In this document: piece after piece, positions 10,878 through 19,362 of the stretch
Layout of the letters: each line of letters opens with the position of its first letter
Position numbering within the stretch: the stretch's first letter is position 1
NCBI GenBank assembly: GCA_002693775.1
Contig: NZRP01000051.1
Span: 18,284-81,356, forward strand
DNA length: 63,073 nucleotides
Direction: 5' to 3'
DNA from: Crocinitomicaceae bacterium
Lineage (GTDB): Bacteria; Bacteroidota; Bacteroidia; Flavobacteriales_D; Sanyastnellaceae
Made by a program: the position numbers and the translations under genes
The notes under the pieces: model-generated
The model's database searches: none
Seen by the model: the letters and a program-made list of their open reading frames with translations, nothing else
Told to the model about the DNA's origin: nothing

Positions 10878-12155
10878 ATGAGATATGAGAGGTCGTCTAA
10901 GCTATTTATGGACGCAAAACAAACGATTCCTGGTGGGGTTAATTCTCCTGTAAGAGCTTTCAAATCTGTCGGCGGAACTCCGGTGTTTATGAAGAGCGCC
11001 AAGGGAGCTGAGCTTCTCGATGTAGATGGAAATAAATACATCGATTATATCAACTCATGGGGTCCCCAAATCCTAGGGCACGCTTTTGAGCCCGTAATCA
11101 CTGCAATTAAGAAGGTGGCGGATAAGGGAACGTCGTTTGGGACACCCTCAGAGATAGAGGTGGAAATCGCTAATCTGATAACTTCTATGGTTCCAGGCGT
11201 AGATCAAATTCGCATGGTAAACTCAGGTACCGAGGCCTGTATGAGCGCTATTCGCCTGGCTCGTGGCTTCACCGGCCGTGAGAAAATAATCAAGTTCGCT
11301 GGTTGCTATCACGGCCATTCAGACGCCTTCCTCATTCAGGCAGGGTCCGGTGCCATGACCTTTGGCACCCCTAACAGCCCTGGAGTAACCCAAGGCACTG
11401 CAAAGGACACCCTTCTCGCTCAGTACAATAACCTTGAAAGTGTTGACGCCATCATCTCGGAGCATGGTCCAGATATCGCAGCTATGATCATCGAGCCGGT
11501 AGCCGGAAATATGGGGTGCATTCCTCCAGCCTCGGGATTCCTGGAATCCATCCGTGCACTTTGCACTGAGAAAGGCATAATTCTTATTTTCGACGAAGTA
11601 ATGACTGGCTTCCGTCTAGCGCCCGGAGGAGCCCAAGAATACTATGGCATCACCGCTGACATCACGTGCTTTGGCAAAATCATCGGTGGTGGCCTCCCAG
11701 TCGGCGCATTTGCTGCCCGCCATGAAATCATGAACCATCTTGCCCCAGCCGGCCCAGTATATCAAGCCGGCACCCTCTCCGGCAATCCCCTCGCAATGGC
11801 AGCAGGCTACAAAATGGTCAAGCACCTCCATTCAAATCGTGACCTATACGTCACCCTTGAAAAAACAACAGCCCGACTAGAAGACGGTATCCGCGACGCT
11901 CTCGCGAACTCTGGTCACTCCTTCGTTATCAACCGAGTTGGTTCCATGATTAGCATCCACTTCACGGCAACCCCAGTTGTCGACTTCGATACAGCTAAAA
12001 CAGGTGATAACGACACTTTCAAACGATTCTTCCACCACATGCTAGACCACGGAATTTATCTTCCGCCATCAGCGTACGAGACTTGGTTTGTTTGCTCAGA
12101 AATAGGAGAGGAGGAGATTGAAAAAACCCTCGAAGCGGTTAGAAAATTTGACTAG
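10878..12155 (+). CDS. hemL: Glutamate-1-semialdehyde 2,1-aminomutase
   Basis: A 425-residue PLP enzyme converting glutamate-1-semialdehyde to 5-aminolevulinate, the step after HemA. The PLP lysine is K267 in [14 protein letters not shown]; the N-terminal [12 protein letters not shown] and the [11 protein letters not shown] motif are specific to HemL rather than other class III aminotransferases. It begins eight bases after hemH and is the last gene of the plus-strand unit. Its middle section (about 11050-11950) is markedly G+C rich with many C-ending codons. Confidence 0.96.
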   Translation: MRYERSSKLFMDAKQTIPGGVNSPVRAFKSVGGTPVFMKSAKGAELLDVDGNKYIDYINSWGPQILGHAFEPVITAIKKVADKGTSFGTPSEIEVEIANLITSMVPGVDQIRMVNSGTEACMSAIRLARGFTGREKIIKFAGCYHGHSDAFLIQAGSGAMTFGTPNSPGVTQGTAKDTLLAQYNNLESVDAIISEHGPDIAAMIIEPVAGNMGCIPPASGFLESIRALCTEKGIILIFDEVMTGFRLAPGGAQEYYGITADITCFGKIIGGGLPVGAFAARHEIMNHLAPAGPVYQAGTLSGNPLAMAAGYKMVKHLHSNRDLYVTLEKTTARLEDGIRDALANSGHSFVINRVGSMISIHFTATPVVDFDTAKTGDNDTFKRFFHHMLDHGIYLPPSAYETWFVCSEIGEEEIEKTLEAVRKFD

Positions 12156-12652
12156 AGTAGAATTGCTAGTATCATAAACAGAGCGCAAATGCAAAACCCT
12201 ATAATAGTTAATATACCGTATAATGCATAGTATGACTTTAGTCCCTGTATTCCATCAGCAAGACTTCTGTTGTCCCCAGTTTGCACCGCTCTCTTAAGTC
12301 CGTTACCTGCTCTATTAAGATAATTTGTTGAAATAAATAAAATGACAAAAGGAATGACACAAACTAAAAACACATTTAAAGTTCTAACTTGTTGAGCAAA
12401 TGAGACTGCATAGGCCAACCCCCCAATCACCAAAGTCACAATTATTACATAAACCACCCAAAGTATAATAAAAGCAATTGCGATGTAATTCAGGACCGCA
12501 AAAAATTTAGTCCATTTGCCAAGTGAAAGTAGGTTTGTCTCAGATCCTGCTAGACTTAAATAATTCTCAGTTGACTTGACCTCTTTGAAATGTTGATTTA
12601 TATCAGCATTTTCTGAGTTTACTGGAGCTTTGTTGCTATCCTCGTTTTCCAT
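12152..12652 (-). CDS. DUF5362-like membrane protein
   Basis: A 166-residue protein with a polar N-terminus of about 55 residues, then [16 protein letters not shown] and three to four hydrophobic helices, including a C-terminal pair. The pattern resembles the DUF5362 family of small membrane proteins; function unknown. I prefer ATG at 12652 (MENEDSNK) over the upstream TTG at 12694, because the extra 14 residues are not family-like. Its stop overlaps the convergent hemL stop by four bases. Confidence 0.7.
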   Translation of the reverse strand: MENEDSNKAPVNSENADINQHFKEVKSTENYLSLAGSETNLLSLGKWTKFFAVLNYIAIAFIILWVVYVIIVTLVIGGLAYAVSFAQQVRTLNVFLVCVIPFVILFISTNYLNRAGNGLKRAVQTGDNRSLADGIQGLKSYYALYGILTIIGFCICALFMILAILL

Positions 12653-12773
12653 TATTAAATTGTTAGGTAATTTCTTAATAAAGCTAATCAGCAATATGAG
12701 AATCTGACACTTAGCTTATTTAGTTTTTTCTACAGTACTTCTTTCTTCGTCTTCTTATTCCTAAATTGTACAC

Positions 12774-13214
12774 ATGAAAAATCTTCTATTACTTATAGCT
12801 CTATTCATTTCTTTTAATGCTTTAGGGCAATCAACAGTGGAGCGTCCAGTGCGAGTCTGTGAAAACATGCCTAAGCTTGCTCAATGTGCAGATGAAGATG
12901 CAAAATCATCTGATCATTGCACTCAGATGACAGTTATGCAATTAGTGGCTGATGAAATCAATTATCCTACTGTTGCTCAGTCTGCAGGAGTTGAAGGAAC
13001 AGCATACGTTTCTTTCATTGTTGAAAAAGACGGTTCTGTAAACGACGTTAAGCTAATGAGAGGTCCTGGCGATTCTGAAGCTCAACTAGCACTTTCTGCT
13101 GAAGCCGTAAGAGCAGTTAGACTTCTTCCTGACTTTACTCCAGGTACAGATGAAGAGGGTAAAGCTATTAGAGTAAACTTCGTAACTCCAGTTAGATTCT
13201 TACTTTCTAAATAA
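12774..13214 (+). CDS. Periplasmic TonB C-terminal-domain protein
   Basis: A 146-residue secreted protein: signal peptide (MKNLLLLIALFISFNALGQ), a short cysteine-containing segment (residues 27-50, with three Cys), then a TonB C-terminal fold covering residues 60-146 (VAQSAGVEGTAYVSFIVEKDG, and a closing NFVTPVRFLL). It lacks both the N-terminal anchor helix and the proline-rich spanner of true TonB, so it probably is not an energy transducer; such stand-alone domains are common in Bacteroidota. No exbB or exbD is nearby. A rho-independent terminator follows. Confidence 0.8.
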   Translation: MKNLLLLIALFISFNALGQSTVERPVRVCENMPKLAQCADEDAKSSDHCTQMTVMQLVADEINYPTVAQSAGVEGTAYVSFIVEKDGSVNDVKLMRGPGDSEAQLALSAEAVRAVRLLPDFTPGTDEEGKAIRVNFVTPVRFLLSK

Positions 13215-13218
13215 TTAT

Positions 13219-13848
13219 TTATTCTAAATATGAAATATCTACTGCGTCAGAACGCTCTGGCGCATTTTTTTTGCCAGTAAAAGGAGGGTACATAGCTGTT
13301 AAGTAAAGCAAATATGCGTCTACTTGAAGTGACCATCTAATAGTACCCACATTAAAGTTGTGCAATCTTTTAGGGTACTCTCCTGTGAATATTATAGATA
13401 GGATTGCAACAAATGAAAATATTTTAGAGATGATGCTTCTAATAAAGAGTATTATGAAATGAGGAATTCGCACATAAAAGAAACCAAACAATGTTCTTAG
13501 CAGTAGGTCAACAATGTTTAAGGAATGTATGTGTGGTATTTCTAGATTAAACCCTTTTTGTTTTACATCTAATCCAAATTCAGGATATGTGTCAAATAAA
13601 TTTGCTCTACTAGCTTGATATCTAACTTTCCATTTCAAATAGTTTACTTGGAAATTGAATAAATGACTAGGGTAAACTTTGATAGAAAGAATCAATAAGA
13701 ATGAAATGAATCGTACAATCATAGATGCTATTCCAACAAAGAATAAGCATATTCTATGGGGTAAACCAATTACAAGCCAACCAAAGATTAATCTAATTAT
13801 TAAATCCCTTTTGCTAAAACTGCTTTGGTGATTTATCTCAAATAGCAT
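13219..13848 (-). CDS. Tandem DUF4389 membrane protein
   Basis: A 209-residue protein with two copies of the same module. Each copy has RLIFGW or RTLFGF, then IPHFIILF-like hydrophobic helices, then YPxxLxxFxVxxxxW; the second ends in AMYPPF. This is the pattern of DUF4389, a small integral membrane family of unknown function usually containing one or two copies. Four membrane segments are likely. It is divergent from the aminotransferase at 13881 and convergent with the TonB-like gene. The last 15 codons overlap the terminator hairpin of that gene. Confidence 0.75.
   Translation of the reverse strand: MLFEINHQSSFSKRDLIIRLIFGWLVIGLPHRICLFFVGIASMIVRFISFLLILSIKVYPSHLFNFQVNYLKWKVRYQASRANLFDTYPEFGLDVKQKGFNLEIPHIHSLNIVDLLLRTLFGFFYVRIPHFIILFIRSIISKIFSFVAILSIIFTGEYPKRLHNFNVGTIRWSLQVDAYLLYLTAMYPPFTGKKNAPERSDAVDISYLE
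13243..13271 (+). terminator. Rho-independent terminator after the TonB-like gene
   Basis: TGCGTCAG (13243-13250), a six-base loop and CTGGCGCA (13257-13264) form an eight-pair stem with one G-T pair, followed by a run of T to 13271. It lies inside the 3' coding end of the convergent DUF4389 gene. Confidence 0.7.
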
Positions 13849-13880
13849 GCTGTACTTTAATTAATGTTTAAATTTATGAA

Positions 13881-14783
13881 ATGATTCATGGGACGCATAA
13901 CGCAGAGCCTGACTCTAGAAATGAAAATATCAAAATTTCCATTAATGGAGAGCTTTTCAATAGAGATAAGGCAAAGATTTCTGTATTCGATAGTGGATAT
14001 TTGGTAGGTGATGGTGTGTGGGAAGCAATGCGTCTTTACAATGGAAAGCTGGCTTTTTTAGACATGCACCTCGATAGGTTGTGGGCGGGTGCAAAGGCGA
14101 TTCATCTAGTCTTGCCCTTTTCTAGAGAAGAGCTAACTGATAGCATAAGAAAGGTTCTTGAGTCAAATGCTATGCATTCAGATGTCCACATTCGTGTAAT
14201 GGTGACTCGTGGCATCAAGAAGACTCCGTCTCAGGATCCTCGCCTAACGGTGAGCGGGCCCAATGTAGTAATCATTGCTGAACATAAGAAGGCGAATGAG
14301 GAATCGACTAAAAAAGGGATTACTCTCTTCACTAGTACGGTAAGGAGAGGGGCGCCTGATTATTTGGACCCAAGACTTAATTGCCACAGCAAGCTACACG
14401 AGGTTCAGGCTCTATCTCAAGCAATCGAGGCAGGTGCAGACGAAGCTCTTATGCTAGATACTCGTGGATTTGTGTCGACTTGTAATGCAACGAACTTCTT
14501 TGTGGTTAGGGGAGAGGAGGTTTGGACTTCGACAGGATCATATTGCATGAATGGCATAACACGCCACAATGTAATCGTGGCTTGCAAGGCAAACGGGATA
14601 ATATGCAAGGAGAAGGACTTCTCCTTATTCGACGTTTACTCAGCAGATGAGGCCTTCGTGACAGGGAGCTTTGGCGGGCTTACGCCAGTAGTAAAAATTG
14701 ATGGGCGAGTTATAGGCTCAGGTACAATTCCTGTGACAAACAAACTTAGAGAGTTATATAAACAAATGATTGACCAATGCTAA
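13881..14783 (+). CDS. Class IV aminotransferase (branched-chain/D-amino acid type)
   Basis: A 300-residue PLP-dependent fold-type IV enzyme. Visible motifs: VFDSGYLVGDGVWEAMR near residues 35-52, the PLP lysine in LNCHSKLHEVQA, and ADEALMLDTRGFVSTC with the phosphate-binding loop. This is the pattern of IlvE/Dat/PabC-like proteins; substrate cannot be set from sequence, and the first 16 residues are a non-conserved extension. Its 3' end overlaps the sulfotransferase gene by seven bases, so the two are probably translated together and act in one pathway. It is more likely specialised than the housekeeping IlvE. Confidence 0.85.
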   Translation: MIHGTHNAEPDSRNENIKISINGELFNRDKAKISVFDSGYLVGDGVWEAMRLYNGKLAFLDMHLDRLWAGAKAIHLVLPFSREELTDSIRKVLESNAMHSDVHIRVMVTRGIKKTPSQDPRLTVSGPNVVIIAEHKKANEESTKKGITLFTSTVRRGAPDYLDPRLNCHSKLHEVQALSQAIEAGADEALMLDTRGFVSTCNATNFFVVRGEEVWTSTGSYCMNGITRHNVIVACKANGIICKEKDFSLFDVYSADEAFVTGSFGGLTPVVKIDGRVIGSGTIPVTNKLRELYKQMIDQC

Positions 14784-15514
14784 ATCAGAAGTCACGTCCA
14801 GTTAGGATATGCTTATGGTCAGGTCCCAGGAATATCTCAACGGCTCTGATGTATTCATTTGCTCAGCGCACTAACTCTCAAGTTTACGATGAGCCACTTT
14901 ACGCCCATTACCTGAGTAATGTAAGTGAAGACAAGTGCGTTCAACACCCATCTTACAAGGAGGTGCTCAATTCTATGGAGCACGACGGAGAGAAGGTTGT
15001 AGATATGATGTTGGGAAATTTTCCAGCTGATACTGAGTTGGTATTCTTTAAAAACATGACCCATCATTTATTAGGACTTGATAGGTCTTTTATGAAGGAA
15101 GTTGTAAATGTGATTTTAACTCGTGATCCTGAGGATATGCTTCCTTCTTTTGATAAGGTGATAGAATCGCCTGGGATGGAGGATGTTGGGTATGCTGCTC
15201 ACATTGAACTGATTGCTGACCTTGAGTCAATGGGGGCAAGCTACATCGTATTAGAGTCAAAGGCGATTTTAGAAGACCCTGAAGGACAACTATCTAGAAT
15301 CTGTCATGCAGCAGGTGTTAAATTCGACGAGGCTATGCTCAGCTGGGAGAAAGGAGCTAGGGAAGAGGATGGCGTTTGGGCTGAGTTTTGGTATAAAGGG
15401 ATACATAACTCGACTGGATTTCAACAATATAGAAAGAAGGAAGAGCCTTTTCCCCAACATTTAAAGCCACTTCTTGAAGAATGTAAACCACTATTTCAAA
15501 AAATTATAGGATGA
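14777..15514 (+). CDS. Sulfotransferase-family P-loop protein
   Basis: A 245-residue protein with the N-terminal PAPS 5'-phosphate loop pattern WSGPRNISTALMYSF and a following DEPLYAHYL segment, as in the bacterial sulfotransferase family that is often annotated beside class IV aminotransferases. A second motif, NVILTRDPEDMLPSF, fits the 3'-phosphate-binding strand. It may transfer sulfate from PAPS to a small-molecule hydroxyl or amine; alternatively it could be a P-loop relative without that activity. The start ATG lies inside the aminotransferase gene. No signal peptide, so cytoplasmic. Confidence 0.78.
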   Translation: MLNQKSRPVRICLWSGPRNISTALMYSFAQRTNSQVYDEPLYAHYLSNVSEDKCVQHPSYKEVLNSMEHDGEKVVDMMLGNFPADTELVFFKNMTHHLLGLDRSFMKEVVNVILTRDPEDMLPSFDKVIESPGMEDVGYAAHIELIADLESMGASYIVLESKAILEDPEGQLSRICHAAGVKFDEAMLSWEKGAREEDGVWAEFWYKGIHNSTGFQQYRKKEEPFPQHLKPLLEECKPLFQKIIG

Positions 15515-15733
15515 GGCAAATTTTACTTTTCTGCTCGCTAGCGCAGATTTACCCAAATCAATCTACATATTCCTTCAATATCATTTCAACTGCTTTGAGC
15601 AACCTAATTTCTAAAGTAAAAGTCTATAATATAGTCGATTAAGCTGTTTTTGGTGTTTACTTTGTTTTGGTAGAGCACAAAAATGGCACTCAACACATTC
15701 AGAAAATTGTAATCCGCTAATAAATAAGAAATA

Positions 15734-16675
15734 ATGAAGAATATAATCTCTCTAATTATTGCAGTTTGTTGCTTACTTATTTCTCAGAAGGCTATAGCCC
15801 AAACTAACATCAGCTTCAAACTATCCCACCAATTCAATGGAGCTATAGCTCAAGAAGGTCAAGTTTACTCTATACAAGGGGCAGCATTTTCTTACGAGAG
15901 AATTCAATACTATCTCAGCAACTTCGTTATTACTCACGATGAAGGTCAAGTAACTGAATTGGGCGATTTAGTTTTTCTTGTTGATTCAGACCACGGATCC
16001 ACTTATGATTTGGGATCTCATCCTATCTATCATGTAGAGCAAATAGAATTCAGCGTGGGTGTGCCTGAGCATCTAAATCACCTTGATCCTTCTACATATG
16101 AGTTAAATCATCCTCTAGCTCACCATAATCCTTCAATGCACTGGGGTTGGACTTCAGGATACAGATTTCTTTGCTTGGATGCTCACTCTGCTTTAGACAT
16201 AGTCCAAATCCATGCATTAGGCGACGCCAACTACTACTCACAAACTCATGAGATAAACCAAACCGCCAATACAGTAAGCGCAATTGAAATCAATTTCGAC
16301 GCTAACTATGATCAGATTCTAACTGATGTGAGTGTAATTGGAGGAGTATTCGAGCACTCAGAAACAACTCCCACAATTGTTCAAGCATTAGAGAACATGC
16401 AGAACCTTGTTTTCTCGTACTCAGTTGCAAGCACAGATGACCTTTTGGATCAACCTTCAATAAATATTTACCCTAACCCCGCTACTTCTTTTATAAAAGT
16501 TGAAGGAGCTCAACAGGGCGATATAATCAAGGTCATTGATGTAAATGGTAGAGTAGCATTGTCAGAAGTCTTTGTAAGTGCTACTCTAGATGTATCAGAT
16601 ATAGAAGCTGGAGCATATACTGTTGTAGTTGAAGGTGTTTCTAACAAGCAATCAAGGCTTTTAATTCTAAGGTAA
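15734..16675 (+). CDS. MbnP-like copper-associated protein with T9SS sorting domain
   Basis: A 313-residue secreted protein. Residues 1-23 are a signal peptide; residues 25 to about 215 match the MbnP family: an early YERIQYYLSNFVI segment, then HHNPSMHWGWTSGYRF (residues 130-145), which holds His, Met and Trp residues at the place where this family has its conserved copper site and modified tryptophan. The last 75 residues are a T9SS type A sorting domain (IYPNPATSF, VIDVNGR, closing in LLILR), so the protein is probably released or displayed at the surface. It is directly followed by its MbnH-like partner. The 219 bases upstream (15515-15733) are non-coding with no clear promoter match. Confidence 0.82.
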   Translation: MKNIISLIIAVCCLLISQKAIAQTNISFKLSHQFNGAIAQEGQVYSIQGAAFSYERIQYYLSNFVITHDEGQVTELGDLVFLVDSDHGSTYDLGSHPIYHVEQIEFSVGVPEHLNHLDPSTYELNHPLAHHNPSMHWGWTSGYRFLCLDAHSALDIVQIHALGDANYYSQTHEINQTANTVSAIEINFDANYDQILTDVSVIGGVFEHSETTPTIVQALENMQNLVFSYSVASTDDLLDQPSINIYPNPATSFIKVEGAQQGDIIKVIDVNGRVALSEVFVSATLDVSDIEAGAYTVVVEGVSNKQSRLLILR

Positions 16676-17680
16676 GTGACAGCTAAGTCAGTAGGATTTC
16701 TTACACTTCTGTTTGCAGTTATGGTTTCTTCTTGCGGAACAAGACAGCCAGAGGCTGAATTTCCTTGGCTTGAAACTCCCAGCCATTTCCCTGAAATAAA
16801 CCACCCAGATGATAACGAGTTAAGCCTTGCTCGTTGGGAGCTAGGAAAACGTCTTTTCTTCGAGACAAAACTCTCAGTAGACGGAAGCAAAAGTTGTGCT
16901 TCTTGCCATTTTTCAGAATCTGCTTTTGCAACCAACTTCCCCACCAATAAAGGAGCATTTGGGGCTGATGGTACTCGTAACTCACCATCTCTTGCCAACA
17001 TAGGCTACCATCCTTATTTCACGAGGGAAGGAGGGGTGCCAACTCTAGAAATGCAAGTACTTGTCCCCATACAAGAAGAGGACGAGTTCCACAATAACAT
17101 CCTTGCCATTGCTGACACATTAAGTCAAGACTCCACATATGTTGTGGCTTCTCTTAATGCCTACGACTCAGAGATTACTCCCTTTGTTATTACTCGTTCC
17201 ATATCAGCTTTTGAGCGAACACTAATCAGCGGAGGTTCTCTTTACGATAGATTTCTTGCAGGCGACTCAACAGTGTTGTCTAATTCAGAACTCAGTGGTT
17301 TAGAAGTGTTCATATCTAAAGGCTGCTCCAACTGCCACAACGACTTCCTTTTAACCAACTTCGAAATCATTAATAACGGTCTTTATGAAGAATACTCGGA
17401 CCCAGGTCTTTTCAATTTAACTGGCAATACAGAAGACATAGGAAAGTTCAAAGTCCCTTCTCTTAGAAATGTCACCATTACATATCCCTACATGCACGAT
17501 GGTTCATTAGCTACTTTAGATGATGTTTTTGATCACTACGTCTCTGGTGGAAGCTCGCATCCCAATAAGTCAGAATTAATTACACCTATATCTCTCTCAG
17601 AGGAAGAGCGATCAGATTTGAAGGCCTTCTTTGAAACTCTCCGAGACAACTCTTTTATTGAGTGGTCGTCTAGCCTGTAA
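16676..17680 (+). CDS. MbnH/MauG-like diheme c peroxidase lipoprotein
   Basis: A 334-residue diheme protein. Lipobox VSSC (Cys20) predicts a lipoprotein. Two c-heme motifs are present, CASCH (74-78) and CSNCH (217-221). Other family landmarks are NSPSLANIGY, YFTREGGVPTLEMQ and FKVPSLRNVTITYPYMHDGS, where His274 or Met273 could be a distal ligand. The family includes bacterial cytochrome c peroxidase, MauG and MbnH; pairing with an MbnP-like gene points to MbnH, which in a methanotroph oxidises an MbnP tryptophan to kynurenine. The GTG start follows the MbnP-like stop with no gap. I would not exclude ordinary peroxidase activity. Confidence 0.85.
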   Translation: MTAKSVGFLTLLFAVMVSSCGTRQPEAEFPWLETPSHFPEINHPDDNELSLARWELGKRLFFETKLSVDGSKSCASCHFSESAFATNFPTNKGAFGADGTRNSPSLANIGYHPYFTREGGVPTLEMQVLVPIQEEDEFHNNILAIADTLSQDSTYVVASLNAYDSEITPFVITRSISAFERTLISGGSLYDRFLAGDSTVLSNSELSGLEVFISKGCSNCHNDFLLTNFEIINNGLYEEYSDPGLFNLTGNTEDIGKFKVPSLRNVTITYPYMHDGSLATLDDVFDHYVSGGSSHPNKSELITPISLSEEERSDLKAFFETLRDNSFIEWSSSL

Positions 17681-17761
17681 TTCTGCTGGATAATTATTTG
17701 AGGATTGAACTTCTGATAATACATCGTTGAGTTATAACTTGACCATTGAAAATAAGTAGCA

Positions 17762-19345
17762 ATGAATTTTAAGAATAAATTAAGAGCTGTGTTTGTTTTG
17801 GCCTTAGCCTCTTTATCAGGGCAAGCCCAAACCTTCCATGAAGACATCGCACCCATCATTTACGACAACTGCACAAGCTGTCACAGAGTGGGCGAAATAG
17901 GGCCTATGCAATTCACTACCTACGATGAAGTGAGCTCGCAGGGTTCATTCATCGAATACGTGATTAACTCAGGCATCATGCCACCATGGACGCCTGACCA
18001 CAACTACCAAGAATTCTTAGGTGAGCGTTACCTGACTGAAGATGAAATTGCATTATTCTCTGATTGGGTTGCTGGCGGTATGCCGGAAGGAAACCCAGCA
18101 AATAACCCCGGCCTACCTGAATTTCCTGACGGCAGCCAAATCGGCGAACCCGACCTCGTACTCGAGATGACGGAACCATATGTGCACACAGGGGACGGAA
18201 CGGAGCAGTACCAGGTGTTTGTTCTGCCTACTGGTCTTACTGAGGAGAAGGAGGTAAGAGCTGTAGAAATACGCCCAGGAAACAGCAATATTGCGCATCA
18301 CGGTCTTGTAGGTTACACAAGTAACCAGAATTCAATAAATCAGGCTATTGCTTTGGATGATGCGACAGAAGATCCTGGTTATGAGAACTTTGGTAGTTAT
18401 GGTGTGATAGTAGAAGATGATCTTTTTGGCGGGTGGGCTCCAGGCATTGAGGCTTTGTCTTTCCCTGAAACAATTGGCAAAAAGATGGCGCCTGATTCGT
18501 ATCTTCTTCTTCAGATGCACTATGGCGGAAGTTTAGTTGATGAGTCAGACCTTACTAAGGTTAATGTGTTCTTCCACGACGTACCCATTGAAAGAGAGGT
18601 GGAGACTTACTTGATGAGCCCTGAAAACTTGAATGAGCCTTTTTACATTCCAGCTAACCAGGAGGTGAGTTTCCACGGTTCATTCTACGTGTCAAATGAC
18701 GTTAGTTTGATTTCTGTGATTCCTCACTCGCACCTGCTTGGAAAGTCTTGGTATTCTTATGCGACTTCTGGGGATAATCAGGATACTATTCCAATTATAT
18801 CTATCCCTAACTGGGACTTCCACTGGCAGGGGATTTTCACTTACCCAACATTGAAGCATATTCCAGCTGGCTACACAGTTCACGCAATTGCTGAATACGA
18901 TAACACGGTTAACAATCCCTACAACCCCAATAATCCTCCACAGCCGATGTGGTTTGGCGACTACACAACAGATGAGATGTATGTGATGTTCTTCCAGTAT
19001 GTAAACTACTTGCCGGGAGACGAGAATATCAGCATTTCCAACGTTGAGGATGTAGAGCTGGTATATGGTGAGAGTCAGCTGTTCCCGGTTTGGCCTAATC
19101 CAGCCTCAGCTAATTCAACTGTGTCTATAGGCTTCCATGTCCCCGAAAGTGGGGAAGAAGTAAGCATAGATTTATATGACATTACTGGAAAGCATTTAGA
19201 TACTTGGCTTAATTCTGCCAGCTACCCTGAGGGCTATCATCTAGTGAGGCCTCATCTGGGTGATCTTACAGTTGGCTCATATGTGTACAGATTGACTACT
19301 TCTGGCGGTTTCAGCGCAAGCAAGACGCTTCAGGTAGTACGATAG
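17762..19345 (+). CDS. Heme c / PHM-type dicopper monooxygenase fusion with T9SS sorting domain
   Basis: A 527-residue secreted protein. It has a signal peptide (1-22), then an N-terminal c-type cytochrome domain with CTSCH at 37-41 and the following MPPWTPD segment, then a region matching the copper type II ascorbate-dependent monooxygenase family. Likely copper ligands can all be placed: H179 and H180 (IAHHGLVGY), H253 (LLLQMHYG), H322 and H324 (PHSHLLGK) and M406 (TTDEMYVMFF), in the same order as peptidylglycine hydroxylating monooxygenase. The last 85 residues are a T9SS sorting domain. It probably hydroxylates an extracellular substrate with electrons delivered through its heme; the substrate is unknown. 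It lies 81 bases downstream of the MbnH-like gene. Confidence 0.82.
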   Translation: MNFKNKLRAVFVLALASLSGQAQTFHEDIAPIIYDNCTSCHRVGEIGPMQFTTYDEVSSQGSFIEYVINSGIMPPWTPDHNYQEFLGERYLTEDEIALFSDWVAGGMPEGNPANNPGLPEFPDGSQIGEPDLVLEMTEPYVHTGDGTEQYQVFVLPTGLTEEKEVRAVEIRPGNSNIAHHGLVGYTSNQNSINQAIALDDATEDPGYENFGSYGVIVEDDLFGGWAPGIEALSFPETIGKKMAPDSYLLLQMHYGGSLVDESDLTKVNVFFHDVPIEREVETYLMSPENLNEPFYIPANQEVSFHGSFYVSNDVSLISVIPHSHLLGKSWYSYATSGDNQDTIPIISIPNWDFHWQGIFTYPTLKHIPAGYTVHAIAEYDNTVNNPYNPNNPPQPMWFGDYTTDEMYVMFFQYVNYLPGDENISISNVEDVELVYGESQLFPVWPNPASANSTVSIGFHVPESGEEVSIDLYDITGKHLDTWLNSASYPEGYHLVRPHLGDLTVGSYVYRLTTSGGFSASKTLQVVR

Positions 19346-19362
19346 AAGCAGCCTATTTGACC

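Noticed and set aside
15515-15733. CGCTAGCG palindrome region as a possible terminator or operator near 15536-15543
   Set aside because: The stem is short, no T-run follows directly, and no second copy was seen.
16510-17001. 163-codon minus-strand frame across the MbnP-like and MbnH-like genes
   Set aside because: Shadow of two real genes with intact heme and sorting motifs; no domain of its own.
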